DNA of 64,000 nucleotides from Pedobacter sp. ok626 (GTDB taxonomy: Bacteria; Bacteroidota; Bacteroidia; Sphingobacteriales; Sphingobacteriaceae). The notes under the pieces are model-generated. The model was given only the letters and a program-made list of their open reading frames with translations. It did not search any database and was not told the DNA's origin. Both the position numbers and the translations under genes were made by a program. The stretch is from NCBI RefSeq assembly GCF_900100435.1, contig NZ_FNEX01000026.1:1-64000 (forward strand). Reading direction: 5' to 3'. Below are positions 1 through 6,896 of the stretch, in pieces; position 1 is the stretch's first letter, and each line of letters begins with the position of its first letter.

Positions 1-240
1 CGTAGTCGTATCCGACTATGCTACTGGATCCAATGGAAACAGGTAAAGACTCGTGTTAAACAGCTTGAGAAACTAGGGGTGAAACCCTATCAAGCCTATC
101 AATGGGGAAATACTCGTAAAGGCCATTGGAGAACGGTGCATAGCCCGATCTTGACCCGGACGCTCAACAACGCATTTTTAAAGAAACAAGGGCTACTATG
201 TCTTAAAGAAATAGTAGCCCCTAAAGCTGTTTATGTTTAA
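1..240 (+). CDS. ltrA: group II intron reverse transcriptase/maturase, C-terminal fragment
   Basis: This reading frame is open from base 1 and gives 79 residues ending in a TAA stop. It matches the C-terminal part of LtrA-like intron-encoded proteins: an arginine- and lysine-rich stretch around Y-W-x-Q-W-K, a Q-L-x-x-L-G-V segment, then G-N-T-R-K-G-H-W-R-T and S-P-I-L-T-R-T-L-N-N. These belong to the maturase/thumb region and the segment after it. The protein helps fold and splice the intron RNA and copies it during retrohoming. The reverse transcriptase palm with its YADD motif lies upstream, outside the window, so activity cannot be assessed. No frameshift is visible in the part shown. Confidence 0.9.
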   Translation, partial: RSRIRLCYWIQWKQVKTRVKQLEKLGVKPYQAYQWGNTRKGHWRTVHSPILTRTLNNAFLKKQGLLCLKEIVAPKAVYV

Positions 241-241
241 T

Positions 242-319
242 GAACCGCCGTATGCCGAACGGCACGTACGGTGGTGTGAGGGGACAGGTAATCAAATAAT
301 GATTACCTTCCTACTCTAT
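242..319 (+). ncRNA. group II intron domains V and VI
   Basis: Domain V: ACCGCCGTA (244-252) pairs with TACGGTGGT (267-275) with one G-U wobble. A two-base bulge (CG) and an inner TGCC/GGCA stem capped by a tetraloop complete the usual domain V shape. Domain VI: AGGTAATCA (286-294) pairs perfectly with TGATTACCT (300-308). The sequence then ends in a pyrimidine-rich strand with an unpaired A at -7 from the 3' end. Domain V is the catalytic core and domain VI holds the branch-point adenosine. Confidence 0.8.
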
Positions 320-334
320 GCTTGTCTGAATTAA

Positions 335-1351
335 CTATTTAGCTAATTCTTCTAATTTTTCTCCTGTAACCTCAGCACGTATTTTTGCTTCGATTTCTTC
401 AGATAATTCTGGGTTATCCATTAACAATTGTTTAACCGCATCTCTACCTTGTCCAAGTTTAGTATCTCCATAAGAGAACCAGGAACCCGCTTTTTTGATG
501 ATGTTGAAATCAACACCAAGATCGATAATCTCACCTGTTTTAGAAATACCTTCACCAAACATAATGTCAAATTCTGCGATACGGAAAGGAGGAGCAACCT
601 TGTTTTTAACAATTTTTACTTTTACTCTATTTCCTGCTACTTCGTCAGAATCTTTAATTTGTGATGTTCTACGAATATCTAAACGAACAGATGCATAAAA
701 CTTAAGGGCATTACCACCAGTCGTAGTTTCTGGGTTACCAAACATTACACCAATTTTTTCGCGCAATTGATTGATAAAAATACAGCAACATCCTGTCTTA
801 GCGATTGTTCCGGTAAGTTTACGTAATGCTTGCGACATTAAACGAGCGTGTAAACCCATTTTAGAGTCACCCATCTCACCTTCAATCTCTGCTTTAGGTA
901 CCAACGCAGCTACGGAGTCAATTACAATTACGTCAATAGCACCAGAACGAATCAGGTTATCAGCAATTTCTAAAGCTTGCTCACCATTGTCTGGTTGAGA
1001 TATCAACAGGTTATCCACATCAACGCCTAGTTTTTTTGCATAGCCTTTATCAAAAGCATGTTCAGCATCAATAAACGCAGCCATTCCGCCTTTTTTTTGT
1101 GCTTCAGCAATGATATGGGTAGCCAAAGTAGTTTTACCTGATGATTCAGGACCGTATATTTCAATAACCCTACCTTTTGGAACTCCGCCAATGCCTAATG
1201 CAATATCTAAACTGATAGATCCGGTAGATATAGATTCAATAGGCTCAACTGGATTGTCACCTAATTTCATCACTGTACCCTTACCATATGATTTTTCTAA
1301 CTTATCTAAAGTAAGTTGAAGCGCTTTTAGTTTGTCTGCGTTTATGCTCAT
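335..1351 (-). CDS. recA: recombinase RecA
   Basis: RecA forms ATP-dependent filaments on single-stranded DNA, catalyses homologous strand exchange and triggers LexA-type self-cleavage. From the chosen start the protein is 338 residues, normal for the family. The Walker A motif GPESSGKT is at about 67-74, a Walker B-like VIVIDSV follows, and the DNA-binding L2 loop shows G-N-P-E-T-T-T-G-G-N-A-L-K-F. I chose the ATG at 1349-1351 because it gives the usual Bacteroidota N-terminus (MSINADKLKAL). An in-frame ATG at 1381 would add ten untypical residues. A TATATTTG -7 element lies at 1428-1435. The gene ends about 16 bases from the group II intron, and no terminator is visible between them. Confidence 0.98.
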   Translation of the reverse strand: MSINADKLKALQLTLDKLEKSYGKGTVMKLGDNPVEPIESISTGSISLDIALGIGGVPKGRVIEIYGPESSGKTTLATHIIAEAQKKGGMAAFIDAEHAFDKGYAKKLGVDVDNLLISQPDNGEQALEIADNLIRSGAIDVIVIDSVAALVPKAEIEGEMGDSKMGLHARLMSQALRKLTGTIAKTGCCCIFINQLREKIGVMFGNPETTTGGNALKFYASVRLDIRRTSQIKDSDEVAGNRVKVKIVKNKVAPPFRIAEFDIMFGEGISKTGEIIDLGVDFNIIKKAGSWFSYGDTKLGQGRDAVKQLLMDNPELSEEIEAKIRAEVTGEKLEELAK

Positions 1352-1427
1352 GTTTTTATAATTCTTTATTAAGATAGACATTTAATGTATAGACCTAAAT
1401 GCTAAATCTGTATGCTAATTATGTTAG

Positions 1428-1435
1428 CAAATATA
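1428..1435 (-). promoter_or_regulatory. recA promoter, Bacteroidota -7 element
   Basis: On the minus strand this reads TATATTTG, an exact match to the TAnnTTTG -7 consensus of Bacteroidota primary-sigma promoters. A TTTG (CAAA at 1458-1461 on the plus strand) lies 22 bases upstream, slightly more than the usual 19-21. Transcription would start near 1421, leaving a leader of about 70 bases before the recA ATG at 1351. Confidence 0.55.
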
Positions 1436-1472
1436 CTGTGTTTTAATTTTAAATATGCAAATAAAGTTTAAA

Positions 1473-2150
1473 TTATTTTGTGGGCTCCTCCCGATCACTA
1501 AATATTTTAGTTATTTTATTGTTTTTTTGGAAATATTTACAGAAATGTGTGATTTCGCAAATACTGCATTTTGGAGACCTGGCCACACAAATGTACCTTC
1601 CATGTAAGATCAACCAATGGTGTGCTACATGAATAGTATGCTCGGGTAAATTCTTTACCAGATCTTTTTCTACTGCCAGCGGCGTTTTACCCGCAGTTAA
1701 ACCAATTCTATTGGCCACTCTAAAAACGTGGGTATCAACCGCCATTGCTGGTGCATTGTATATCACAGAGGCAATTACATTGGCCGTTTTCCTGCCAACA
1801 CCAGGCATTTTCTGCAATTGATCCACATCAGAAGGTACCTCGTTATTAAATTCATTTAACAGGATATTTGCCATCCCTACCAAATGTTTTGCCTTGTTAT
1901 TCGGGTAGCTTACACTTCTGATGTAATCAAATACAATATCAGGAGTGGTTTCTGCCAGTGCTTTTGCATTAGGGAAGCGTTGGAATAAAGCAGGCGTAAC
2001 CTGATTGATCCTTTTATCTGTGCATTGCGCTGATAAAATCACAGCAACAAGTAATTGAAACGGATTATTGTAGTGTAATTCTGTCTCGGCATTTGGTTGC
2101 CGGGCAGAAAAATGGGACACAAAAAGTTGATATCTTTCTTTTTTGAGCAT
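1473..2150 (-). CDS. nth: endonuclease III (DNA glycosylase/AP lyase)
   Basis: Nth removes oxidised pyrimidines and cuts the resulting abasic site in base excision repair. The 225-residue protein has a helix-hairpin-helix M-P-G-V-G-R-K-T-A with the catalytic lysine at 121, the catalytic aspartate at 139 in V-D-T-H-V-F-R-V, and a C-terminal 4Fe-4S motif Cys188-x6-Cys195-x2-Cys198-x5-Cys204. I chose the ATG at 2148-2150. A longer frame reaches 2177, but that start falls in the U-tract of the terminator ending the upstream gene and would add nine residues not expected for the family. The gene lies between that terminator and recA and is probably transcribed separately. Confidence 0.96.
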   Translation of the reverse strand: MLKKERYQLFVSHFSARQPNAETELHYNNPFQLLVAVILSAQCTDKRINQVTPALFQRFPNAKALAETTPDIVFDYIRSVSYPNNKAKHLVGMANILLNEFNNEVPSDVDQLQKMPGVGRKTANVIASVIYNAPAMAVDTHVFRVANRIGLTAGKTPLAVEKDLVKNLPEHTIHVAHHWLILHGRYICVARSPKCSICEITHFCKYFQKNNKITKIFSDREEPTK

Positions 2151-2175
2151 AGGCAAACTTAGATAAAAAACGGGC

Positions 2176-2206
2176 ATAAAAAAAGCTGCCGGTTTCGCGG
2201 CAGCTT
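2176..2206 (-). terminator. rho-independent terminator of the small gene at 2222
   Basis: Bases 2183-2191 (AAGCTGCCG) pair perfectly with 2198-2206 (CGGCAGCTT) around a six-base loop. Read on the minus strand, the nine-base-pair stem is followed by a run of T. It lies 16 bases beyond the stop of the 61-residue gene and just before nth. Confidence 0.85.
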
Positions 2207-2221
2207 AATGATCTTTTAAAA

Positions 2222-2407
2222 TTACTTGATTCTTGAATAAGCTAAGATCTTAGCAATCGATTCCTCTGAGGGATCTCTTTTGAGCATATCCAATTGAGAT
2301 TTAATGCTTTCGTAAAACATTGCATCTTGCACTTCAACTTTATCAGTATTTTCCTGATTGTGTTGCGAGTGATCTAAGTTGTTAATTGAAGTAAAGGTTT
2401 TCATCAT
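2222..2407 (-). CDS. small hypothetical protein downstream of ECF sigma gene
   Basis: This ORF encodes 61 residues of a hydrophilic protein with no signal peptide, membrane segment or cysteine. The first half is rich in Asn, Gln and His. The second half (about residues 30-60) looks helical and ends in an A-K-I-L-A-Y-S-R-I-K tail. I do not recognise a family. It lies between the ECF sigma gene and a strong terminator, so its frame is bounded like a real gene. A gap of about 130 bases from the sigma gene leaves open whether they share a transcript. A role linked to the sigma factor is possible from position only. Confidence 0.7.
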   Translation of the reverse strand: MMKTFTSINNLDHSQHNQENTDKVEVQDAMFYESIKSQLDMLKRDPSEESIAKILAYSRIK

Positions 2408-2540
2408 AAGCAGCGGCGCGTATTTAGTTTTAATGAAAAACGCTTAACTGCTTAATTTATTTTCAAATAATTCACTTTGAATTGTAATATATTCTTTACA
2501 ATTGGAGGAGCCCCTTTAAATCGCTGTTTAAGGCTGAAAA

Positions 2541-3116
2541 TCAGGAGATTTCCTTTACTTTCATCATCTTACGAAGATTATTTAATGCATAACGCATACG
2601 TCCTAAAGCTGTATTAATGCTTACATCGGTCAAATCTGCGATTTCTTTAAAACTCAGATCAGCATAATGACGCATAATCAGAACTTCTTTTTGATCATCA
2701 GGCAATAAATGAATCATTGCCCTTAAATCAGTATGCGTTTGATCTCTCAACATTTTGTCTTCGGCACTTTCTTCATGAAATTGGAGCAGATTAAATACAT
2801 CTGTTCCATCGGCACTCGTAATTACTGGTGCTCTTTTCTCACGTCTAAAGTAATCTATAACCAGGTTATGCGCAATACGCATCACCCATGGCAAGAATTT
2901 GCCTTCTTCATTATATCTACCCGATCGTAATGTATTAATTACTTTAATGAATGCATCCTGAAATATATCCTCGGCCAGATACTGATCTTTAACCAATAGG
3001 TATATGGATGTATAAATTTTCGACTTATGTCTTTTTAAAAGTTCTTCCAGAACGGTTTCATCCCCGTTAAGGTATAACTTAACCAAATCCTGGTCACTCG
3101 TTTGTTGTAGTTTCAT
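2541..3116 (-). CDS. ECF-type RNA polymerase sigma factor
   Basis: This 191-residue protein has the two conserved sigma regions. Region 2 (about residues 20-95) carries D-Q-Y-L-A-E-D-I-F-Q-D-A-F-I-K-V and the W-V-M-R-I-A-H-N-L-V-I-D-Y-F-R-R segment for core binding and -10 recognition. Region 4 (about 130-185) carries L-P-x-D-Q-K-E-V-L, then F-K-E-I-A-D-L-T-D-V-S-I-N-T-A, a helix-turn-helix. It directs RNA polymerase to a subset of promoters. No FecR-like or other anti-sigma gene is adjacent; the only close downstream gene is the 61-residue unknown. It is unlike the FecI-type factor at 24479, which sits with FecR and SusC. Its targets cannot be told from sequence. Confidence 0.93.
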   Translation of the reverse strand: MKLQQTSDQDLVKLYLNGDETVLEELLKRHKSKIYTSIYLLVKDQYLAEDIFQDAFIKVINTLRSGRYNEEGKFLPWVMRIAHNLVIDYFRREKRAPVITSADGTDVFNLLQFHEESAEDKMLRDQTHTDLRAMIHLLPDDQKEVLIMRHYADLSFKEIADLTDVSINTALGRMRYALNNLRKMMKVKEIS

Positions 3117-3333
3117 AGGAGTATCCTTACTAAAATCCCTTGCTTCTTGGTTTCACTTAATCTCTTGCTTCTTTGCTAAAAAATAGTTAGTAGACGTTTT
3201 TTTCTATATGAATTCTCCTATTGGTTTGTTAGTTAGTGGTTTGATTTATGGCTCAATATTTCAAAAGAACCATTTTTTTATTACAAAACCATATAAAAAG
3301 TGTTAAAAAAAAATAAAAGTGGATTGAGAGCCT

Positions 3334-3341
3334 TATTTTTG
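3334..3341 (+). promoter_or_regulatory. uvrA promoter, -7 element
   Basis: TATTTTTG matches the TAnnTTTG Bacteroidota -7 consensus. It predicts a transcript start near 3348, about 60 bases before the uvrA ATG. No clear TTTG is seen at the -33 position. The 290-base spacer between the sigma gene and uvrA holds nothing else I can name. Confidence 0.45.
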
Positions 3342-3407
3342 CACTTACTGAGAAAAACCAAAATTCTTTTATTTGGGTTATATTAGCAGTATTCTAGCAA
3401 GAAATCA

Positions 3408-6206
3408 ATGAATAAGGAAATCAATAAAGATCCACATAAACATATAATCATAAAGGGTGCCAGAGTTCATAATCTTAAAAATATAGATGTAGCTATACCT
3501 AAAAATAAGCTCGTGGTGATTACCGGAATGTCAGGTTCTGGTAAGTCATCTTTGGCCTTTGATACTTTATATGCTGAAGGGCAGCGCCGTTACGTAGAGA
3601 GCTTGTCGTCTTATGCCCGTCAATTTATGGGAAGGATGAATAAGCCCGATGTAGATTATATTAAAGGGATCGCCCCGGCAATCGCTATCGAACAAAAGGT
3701 AATTACGTCAAATCCTCGTTCTACAGTTGGTACTTCGACAGAGATTTATGATTATCTAAAACTGCTTTTTTCCAGAATAGGGAAGACTTATTCTCCTGTG
3801 TCAGGAGAAATAGTGAAAAAAGATACAGTAACCACGGTTGTTGATTTTATTTCTGCACTAGGAGATGAAAGTGTAGTGACCATTTTTTGTCCATTATTTC
3901 CTCACAATAACAGATCCTTAAAGGAAGAGCTGGCTGTGCTTTTGCAGAAAGGCTTTTTAAGGGTGTATTATAAAGAGAAGATCCATAAAATAGAGGACAT
4001 TCTTGAGGATACAGACTTTAAAGACTTCGAGCTCGTAGATGAGCTTACTGTTAATATATTGATCGATAGGATCGTTGTTCACGACGATGAAGAAACTTTA
4101 AGTCGTATTGCAGATTCTGTACAGACTGCTTTTTTTGAAGGCAAGGGCGATTGCTATGTGGATTATGAAGGTAAACTGACTCATTTTTGTGACAGATTTG
4201 AACTTGACGGTATCCGTTTCGAAGAACCTACCCCAAACTTTTTCAGTTTTAACAACCCTTACGGTGCTTGTAAACGTTGTGAAGGTTATGGAAACGTAAT
4301 TGGCATTGATGAGGATCTTGTGATCCCAGATAAAAGTAAAAGTATATACGACAATGCAATTGCTCCCTGGAGAGGGGAAAAGATGCGCGAATGGCTTAAT
4401 AAGCTGATTAAAAGCGCAGATAAGTTTGATTTTCCTATTCACAGATCATACAGTGAATTAACGGAAAAAGAACAAAGATTAATCTGGACTGGTAACAAGT
4501 ATTTCGGTGGGTTAGACGATTTCTTTAAAGAGTTAGAGGAGCAAACGTTTAAAATTCAATATCGCGTGATGTTGTCCCGTTATAGGGGAAAAACCAATTG
4601 TCCAGATTGTAAAGGCTCCAGATTGCGTAAAGATGCATCATATGTCAAAATAGCAGATAAGTCTATCATTGATGTGGTATTGATGCCACTGGAAACCATA
4701 TTAGACTTTTTTACAAATCTAAAGCTATCTGAAACAGATCAGAAGATTTCTAAACGACTACTAGCCGAAATTGAAAACAGAGTACTTTACTTAAACAACG
4801 TAGGATTAGGCTACTTAACTTTAAATAGACTTTCAAATACGCTTTCCGGTGGAGAATCACAGCGGATCAATCTGGCTACATCATTAGGAAGTAGTCTGGT
4901 AGGCTCTATCTATGTATTGGACGAGCCAAGTATAGGCTTACATCCTAGGGACACCAATAAGTTAATAGGGGTACTAGAATCACTCAGAAATGTGGGAAAC
5001 ACAGTTATCGTTGTAGAGCACGAAGAGGAAATGATGAAAGCTGCCGATCATATCATCGATATTGGTCCAGAGGCTGGAACGCATGGTGGTAATCTGGTGT
5101 TTAGCGGAACCTATGAGGAGATCATTAAAGATGAAAACAGCTTAACCGGACGTTACCTTTCTGGTGAAGAAAAAATAGCGATTCCTACAAGACGTAGAAA
5201 CTGGAAAGACCACGTTTTAATTAAAGGAGCGAGGGAAAACAACCTTAAGAATATAGATGTAAAAATCCCTTTGGGTGTATTTACAGTCGTTAGTGGCGTT
5301 TCGGGATCAGGTAAAACCAGTTTAATCAAAAAGATATTTTATCCGGCTCTACAAAAAGCGATAGGTAATTATTCTGGAGAGCAAACCGGCGCTTACGATG
5401 GTATATATGGCAACTACGAATTGGTAAGTCAGGTAGAGATGGTTGATCAGAACCCAATAGGGCGCTCATCAAGATCAAATCCGGTTACCTATGTAAAAGC
5501 CTGGGATGATGTTCGCGCCTTATTCTCGGCCTTGCCAGCTTCAAAAGCGGCAGGACTAAAACCAGCAGCTTTCTCTTTTAACGTAGAGGGCGGTCGTTGC
5601 GACGTTTGTCAGGGAGAAGGAGAGGTAAAGATAGAGATGCAGTTTATGGCTGATATTTACTTGCCTTGTGAAACCTGTGGCGGTCGCAGATTTAAGCAAC
5701 AAGTTTTAGACATTACCTATGAGGATAAAAACGTAGCCGACATATTGGACCTTACCATTGAAGAAGCTGTTGCATTCTTTAGCAATGAGCCTAAAATATT
5801 ACAGAAACTACAACCTTTAGTGGATGTTGGTTTGGGATATGTGCATTTAGGCCAGTCTTCCAATACATTATCGGGTGGAGAGGCGCAACGTATTAAGTTG
5901 GCATCTTTTCTAATCAAAGGAAATAACGCCAATAAGACGATGTTTATTTTTGATGAGCCGACAACAGGACTGCATTTTCATGACATCAAAAAATTACTTA
6001 TTGCCCTAAATACCCTAATAGAACAAGGGAACTCGATCCTGGTAATTGAGCACAATATGGACATGATAAAGTCAGCGGATTGGGTGATAGATATCGGACC
6101 TGAAGGTGGAGATAAAGGTGGAAATGTTGTTTTTGAAGGAACTCCAGAGGATCTTTTGGGTGTAAAAGAGTCTTACACAGCAAAGTACTTAAAGGAGCAT
6201 ATGTAG
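3408..6206 (+). CDS. uvrA: excinuclease ABC subunit A
   Basis: UvrA is the damage-sensing ATPase of nucleotide excision repair. It scans DNA as a dimer and loads UvrB. The 932-residue protein has two ABC modules: Walker A GMSGSGKSS at about 40-48 and a second one near 630-640. The signature motifs L-S-G-G-E-S-Q-R (about 480) and L-S-G-G-E-A-Q-R (about 820) are each followed by a D-E-P Walker B. Zinc-finger cysteines are present as C-K-R-C and C-P-D-C in the first half and C-D-V-C / C-E-T-C in the second. Length is normal. The LysE-like gene follows after 22 bases and is probably cotranscribed. Confidence 0.98.
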   Translation: MNKEINKDPHKHIIIKGARVHNLKNIDVAIPKNKLVVITGMSGSGKSSLAFDTLYAEGQRRYVESLSSYARQFMGRMNKPDVDYIKGIAPAIAIEQKVITSNPRSTVGTSTEIYDYLKLLFSRIGKTYSPVSGEIVKKDTVTTVVDFISALGDESVVTIFCPLFPHNNRSLKEELAVLLQKGFLRVYYKEKIHKIEDILEDTDFKDFELVDELTVNILIDRIVVHDDEETLSRIADSVQTAFFEGKGDCYVDYEGKLTHFCDRFELDGIRFEEPTPNFFSFNNPYGACKRCEGYGNVIGIDEDLVIPDKSKSIYDNAIAPWRGEKMREWLNKLIKSADKFDFPIHRSYSELTEKEQRLIWTGNKYFGGLDDFFKELEEQTFKIQYRVMLSRYRGKTNCPDCKGSRLRKDASYVKIADKSIIDVVLMPLETILDFFTNLKLSETDQKISKRLLAEIENRVLYLNNVGLGYLTLNRLSNTLSGGESQRINLATSLGSSLVGSIYVLDEPSIGLHPRDTNKLIGVLESLRNVGNTVIVVEHEEEMMKAADHIIDIGPEAGTHGGNLVFSGTYEEIIKDENSLTGRYLSGEEKIAIPTRRRNWKDHVLIKGARENNLKNIDVKIPLGVFTVVSGVSGSGKTSLIKKIFYPALQKAIGNYSGEQTGAYDGIYGNYELVSQVEMVDQNPIGRSSRSNPVTYVKAWDDVRALFSALPASKAAGLKPAAFSFNVEGGRCDVCQGEGEVKIEMQFMADIYLPCETCGGRRFKQQVLDITYEDKNVADILDLTIEEAVAFFSNEPKILQKLQPLVDVGLGYVHLGQSSNTLSGGEAQRIKLASFLIKGNNANKTMFIFDEPTTGLHFHDIKKLLIALNTLIEQGNSILVIEHNMDMIKSADWVIDIGPEGGDKGGNVVFEGTPEDLLGVKESYTAKYLKEHM

Positions 6207-6228
6207 TCAAATCGTTGTATCTTCGCGC

Positions 6229-6849
6229 ATGATTTTTTTAACACTCTTTCTGGGGATCATTTTAAATATGCTAGGTTATATTCCTCCTGGGAATATAAAC
6301 CTAACCGTAGTTCAGCTTACAATTACCAGAGGTATCAGGCAGGCCTTATATTTTATTGCGGCGTTTTCTACTGTAGAAATCCTTTTCACTTTTGGTGTGA
6401 TGCGTTTTGTGCAGTGGCTTTCCAGCGAAATTAATCTCGAAAGTACCATCGACGTAGTGATGGTGTTTATGTTTGGTATTCTAGGTGTATTAACCTGGAG
6501 ATCGAGAAAAGAGATGCCTAAGGAAGATTATTCTAAGAAGGATAGTATTAAGTACGGTATGCTTTTAGGGGTTGTTAACCCTATGCAGATTCCTTATTGG
6601 CTATTTGTGGGTACTTATCTGATCTCTCACGAATGGATTGATACAGGTTACCTTTCTCTATCTGTTTTCAGTATAGGGTCGGGGATAGGAGCTGCATTGG
6701 CCTTATATGGCTTTGCCAGGTTTGCACAATACATACAAGAGAAATTTACGCTAAGTAGCTATATCGTTAATAAAAGTATTGCACTACTATTTTTCGCCTT
6801 GTCGGCCTACCATATTTGCAAAATCACTTATATTCATTTGATTAAATAA
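6229..6849 (+). CDS. LysE family transporter
   Basis: This 206-residue integral membrane protein has about six hydrophobic segments, starting at the N-terminus. The first helix carries P-P-G-N-I-N-L, close to the P-G-P/N motif typical of LysE/RhtB exporters. A soluble loop rich in Lys and Arg lies around residues 90-105, and N-P-M-Q-I-P-Y-W follows at about 120. The family exports amino acids and related metabolites. The substrate here is unknown. It starts 22 bases after uvrA and ends just before a bidirectional terminator. Confidence 0.85.
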   Translation: MIFLTLFLGIILNMLGYIPPGNINLTVVQLTITRGIRQALYFIAAFSTVEILFTFGVMRFVQWLSSEINLESTIDVVMVFMFGILGVLTWRSRKEMPKEDYSKKDSIKYGMLLGVVNPMQIPYWLFVGTYLISHEWIDTGYLSLSVFSIGSGIGAALALYGFARFAQYIQEKFTLSSYIVNKSIALLFFALSAYHICKITYIHLIK

Positions 6850-6853
6850 TACA

Positions 6854-6887
6854 ATTCGTCATACCGGCCTTCACTGGCATGACGAAT
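6854..6887. terminator. shared hairpin between convergent genes
   Basis: ATTCGTCAT (6854-6862) pairs perfectly with ATGACGAAT (6879-6887), and an inner CCGG/CTGG pairing lies inside. It sits between the convergent LysE-like gene and the antiporter gene, so it probably ends both transcripts. U-tracts are weak on both sides. The stem could also be a dispersed palindromic repeat used as a terminator. Confidence 0.65.
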
Positions 6888-6896
6888 CGTATAAAA

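Larger units (their letters stand above)
1..319 (+). mobile_element. group II intron, 3' portion (5' part outside window)
   Basis: The window opens inside a group II intron. The end of its maturase ORF (to position 240) is followed by a domain V-like hairpin (about 242-276), a domain VI-like hairpin (286-294 pairing with 300-308) and a typical bacterial 3' end, CCTACTCTAT, closing at about 319. An A seven bases from that end is a plausible branch point. The intron lies antisense to recA, whose stop codon is only about 16 bases beyond the 3' splice site. The 5' end, intron class and insertion target cannot be judged because they lie outside the window. Confidence 0.88.

Noticed and set aside
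2541..3116. Sigma factor of a surface-signalling locus
   Set aside because: No FecR, SusC or receptor gene is adjacent; the neighbours are DNA repair genes.
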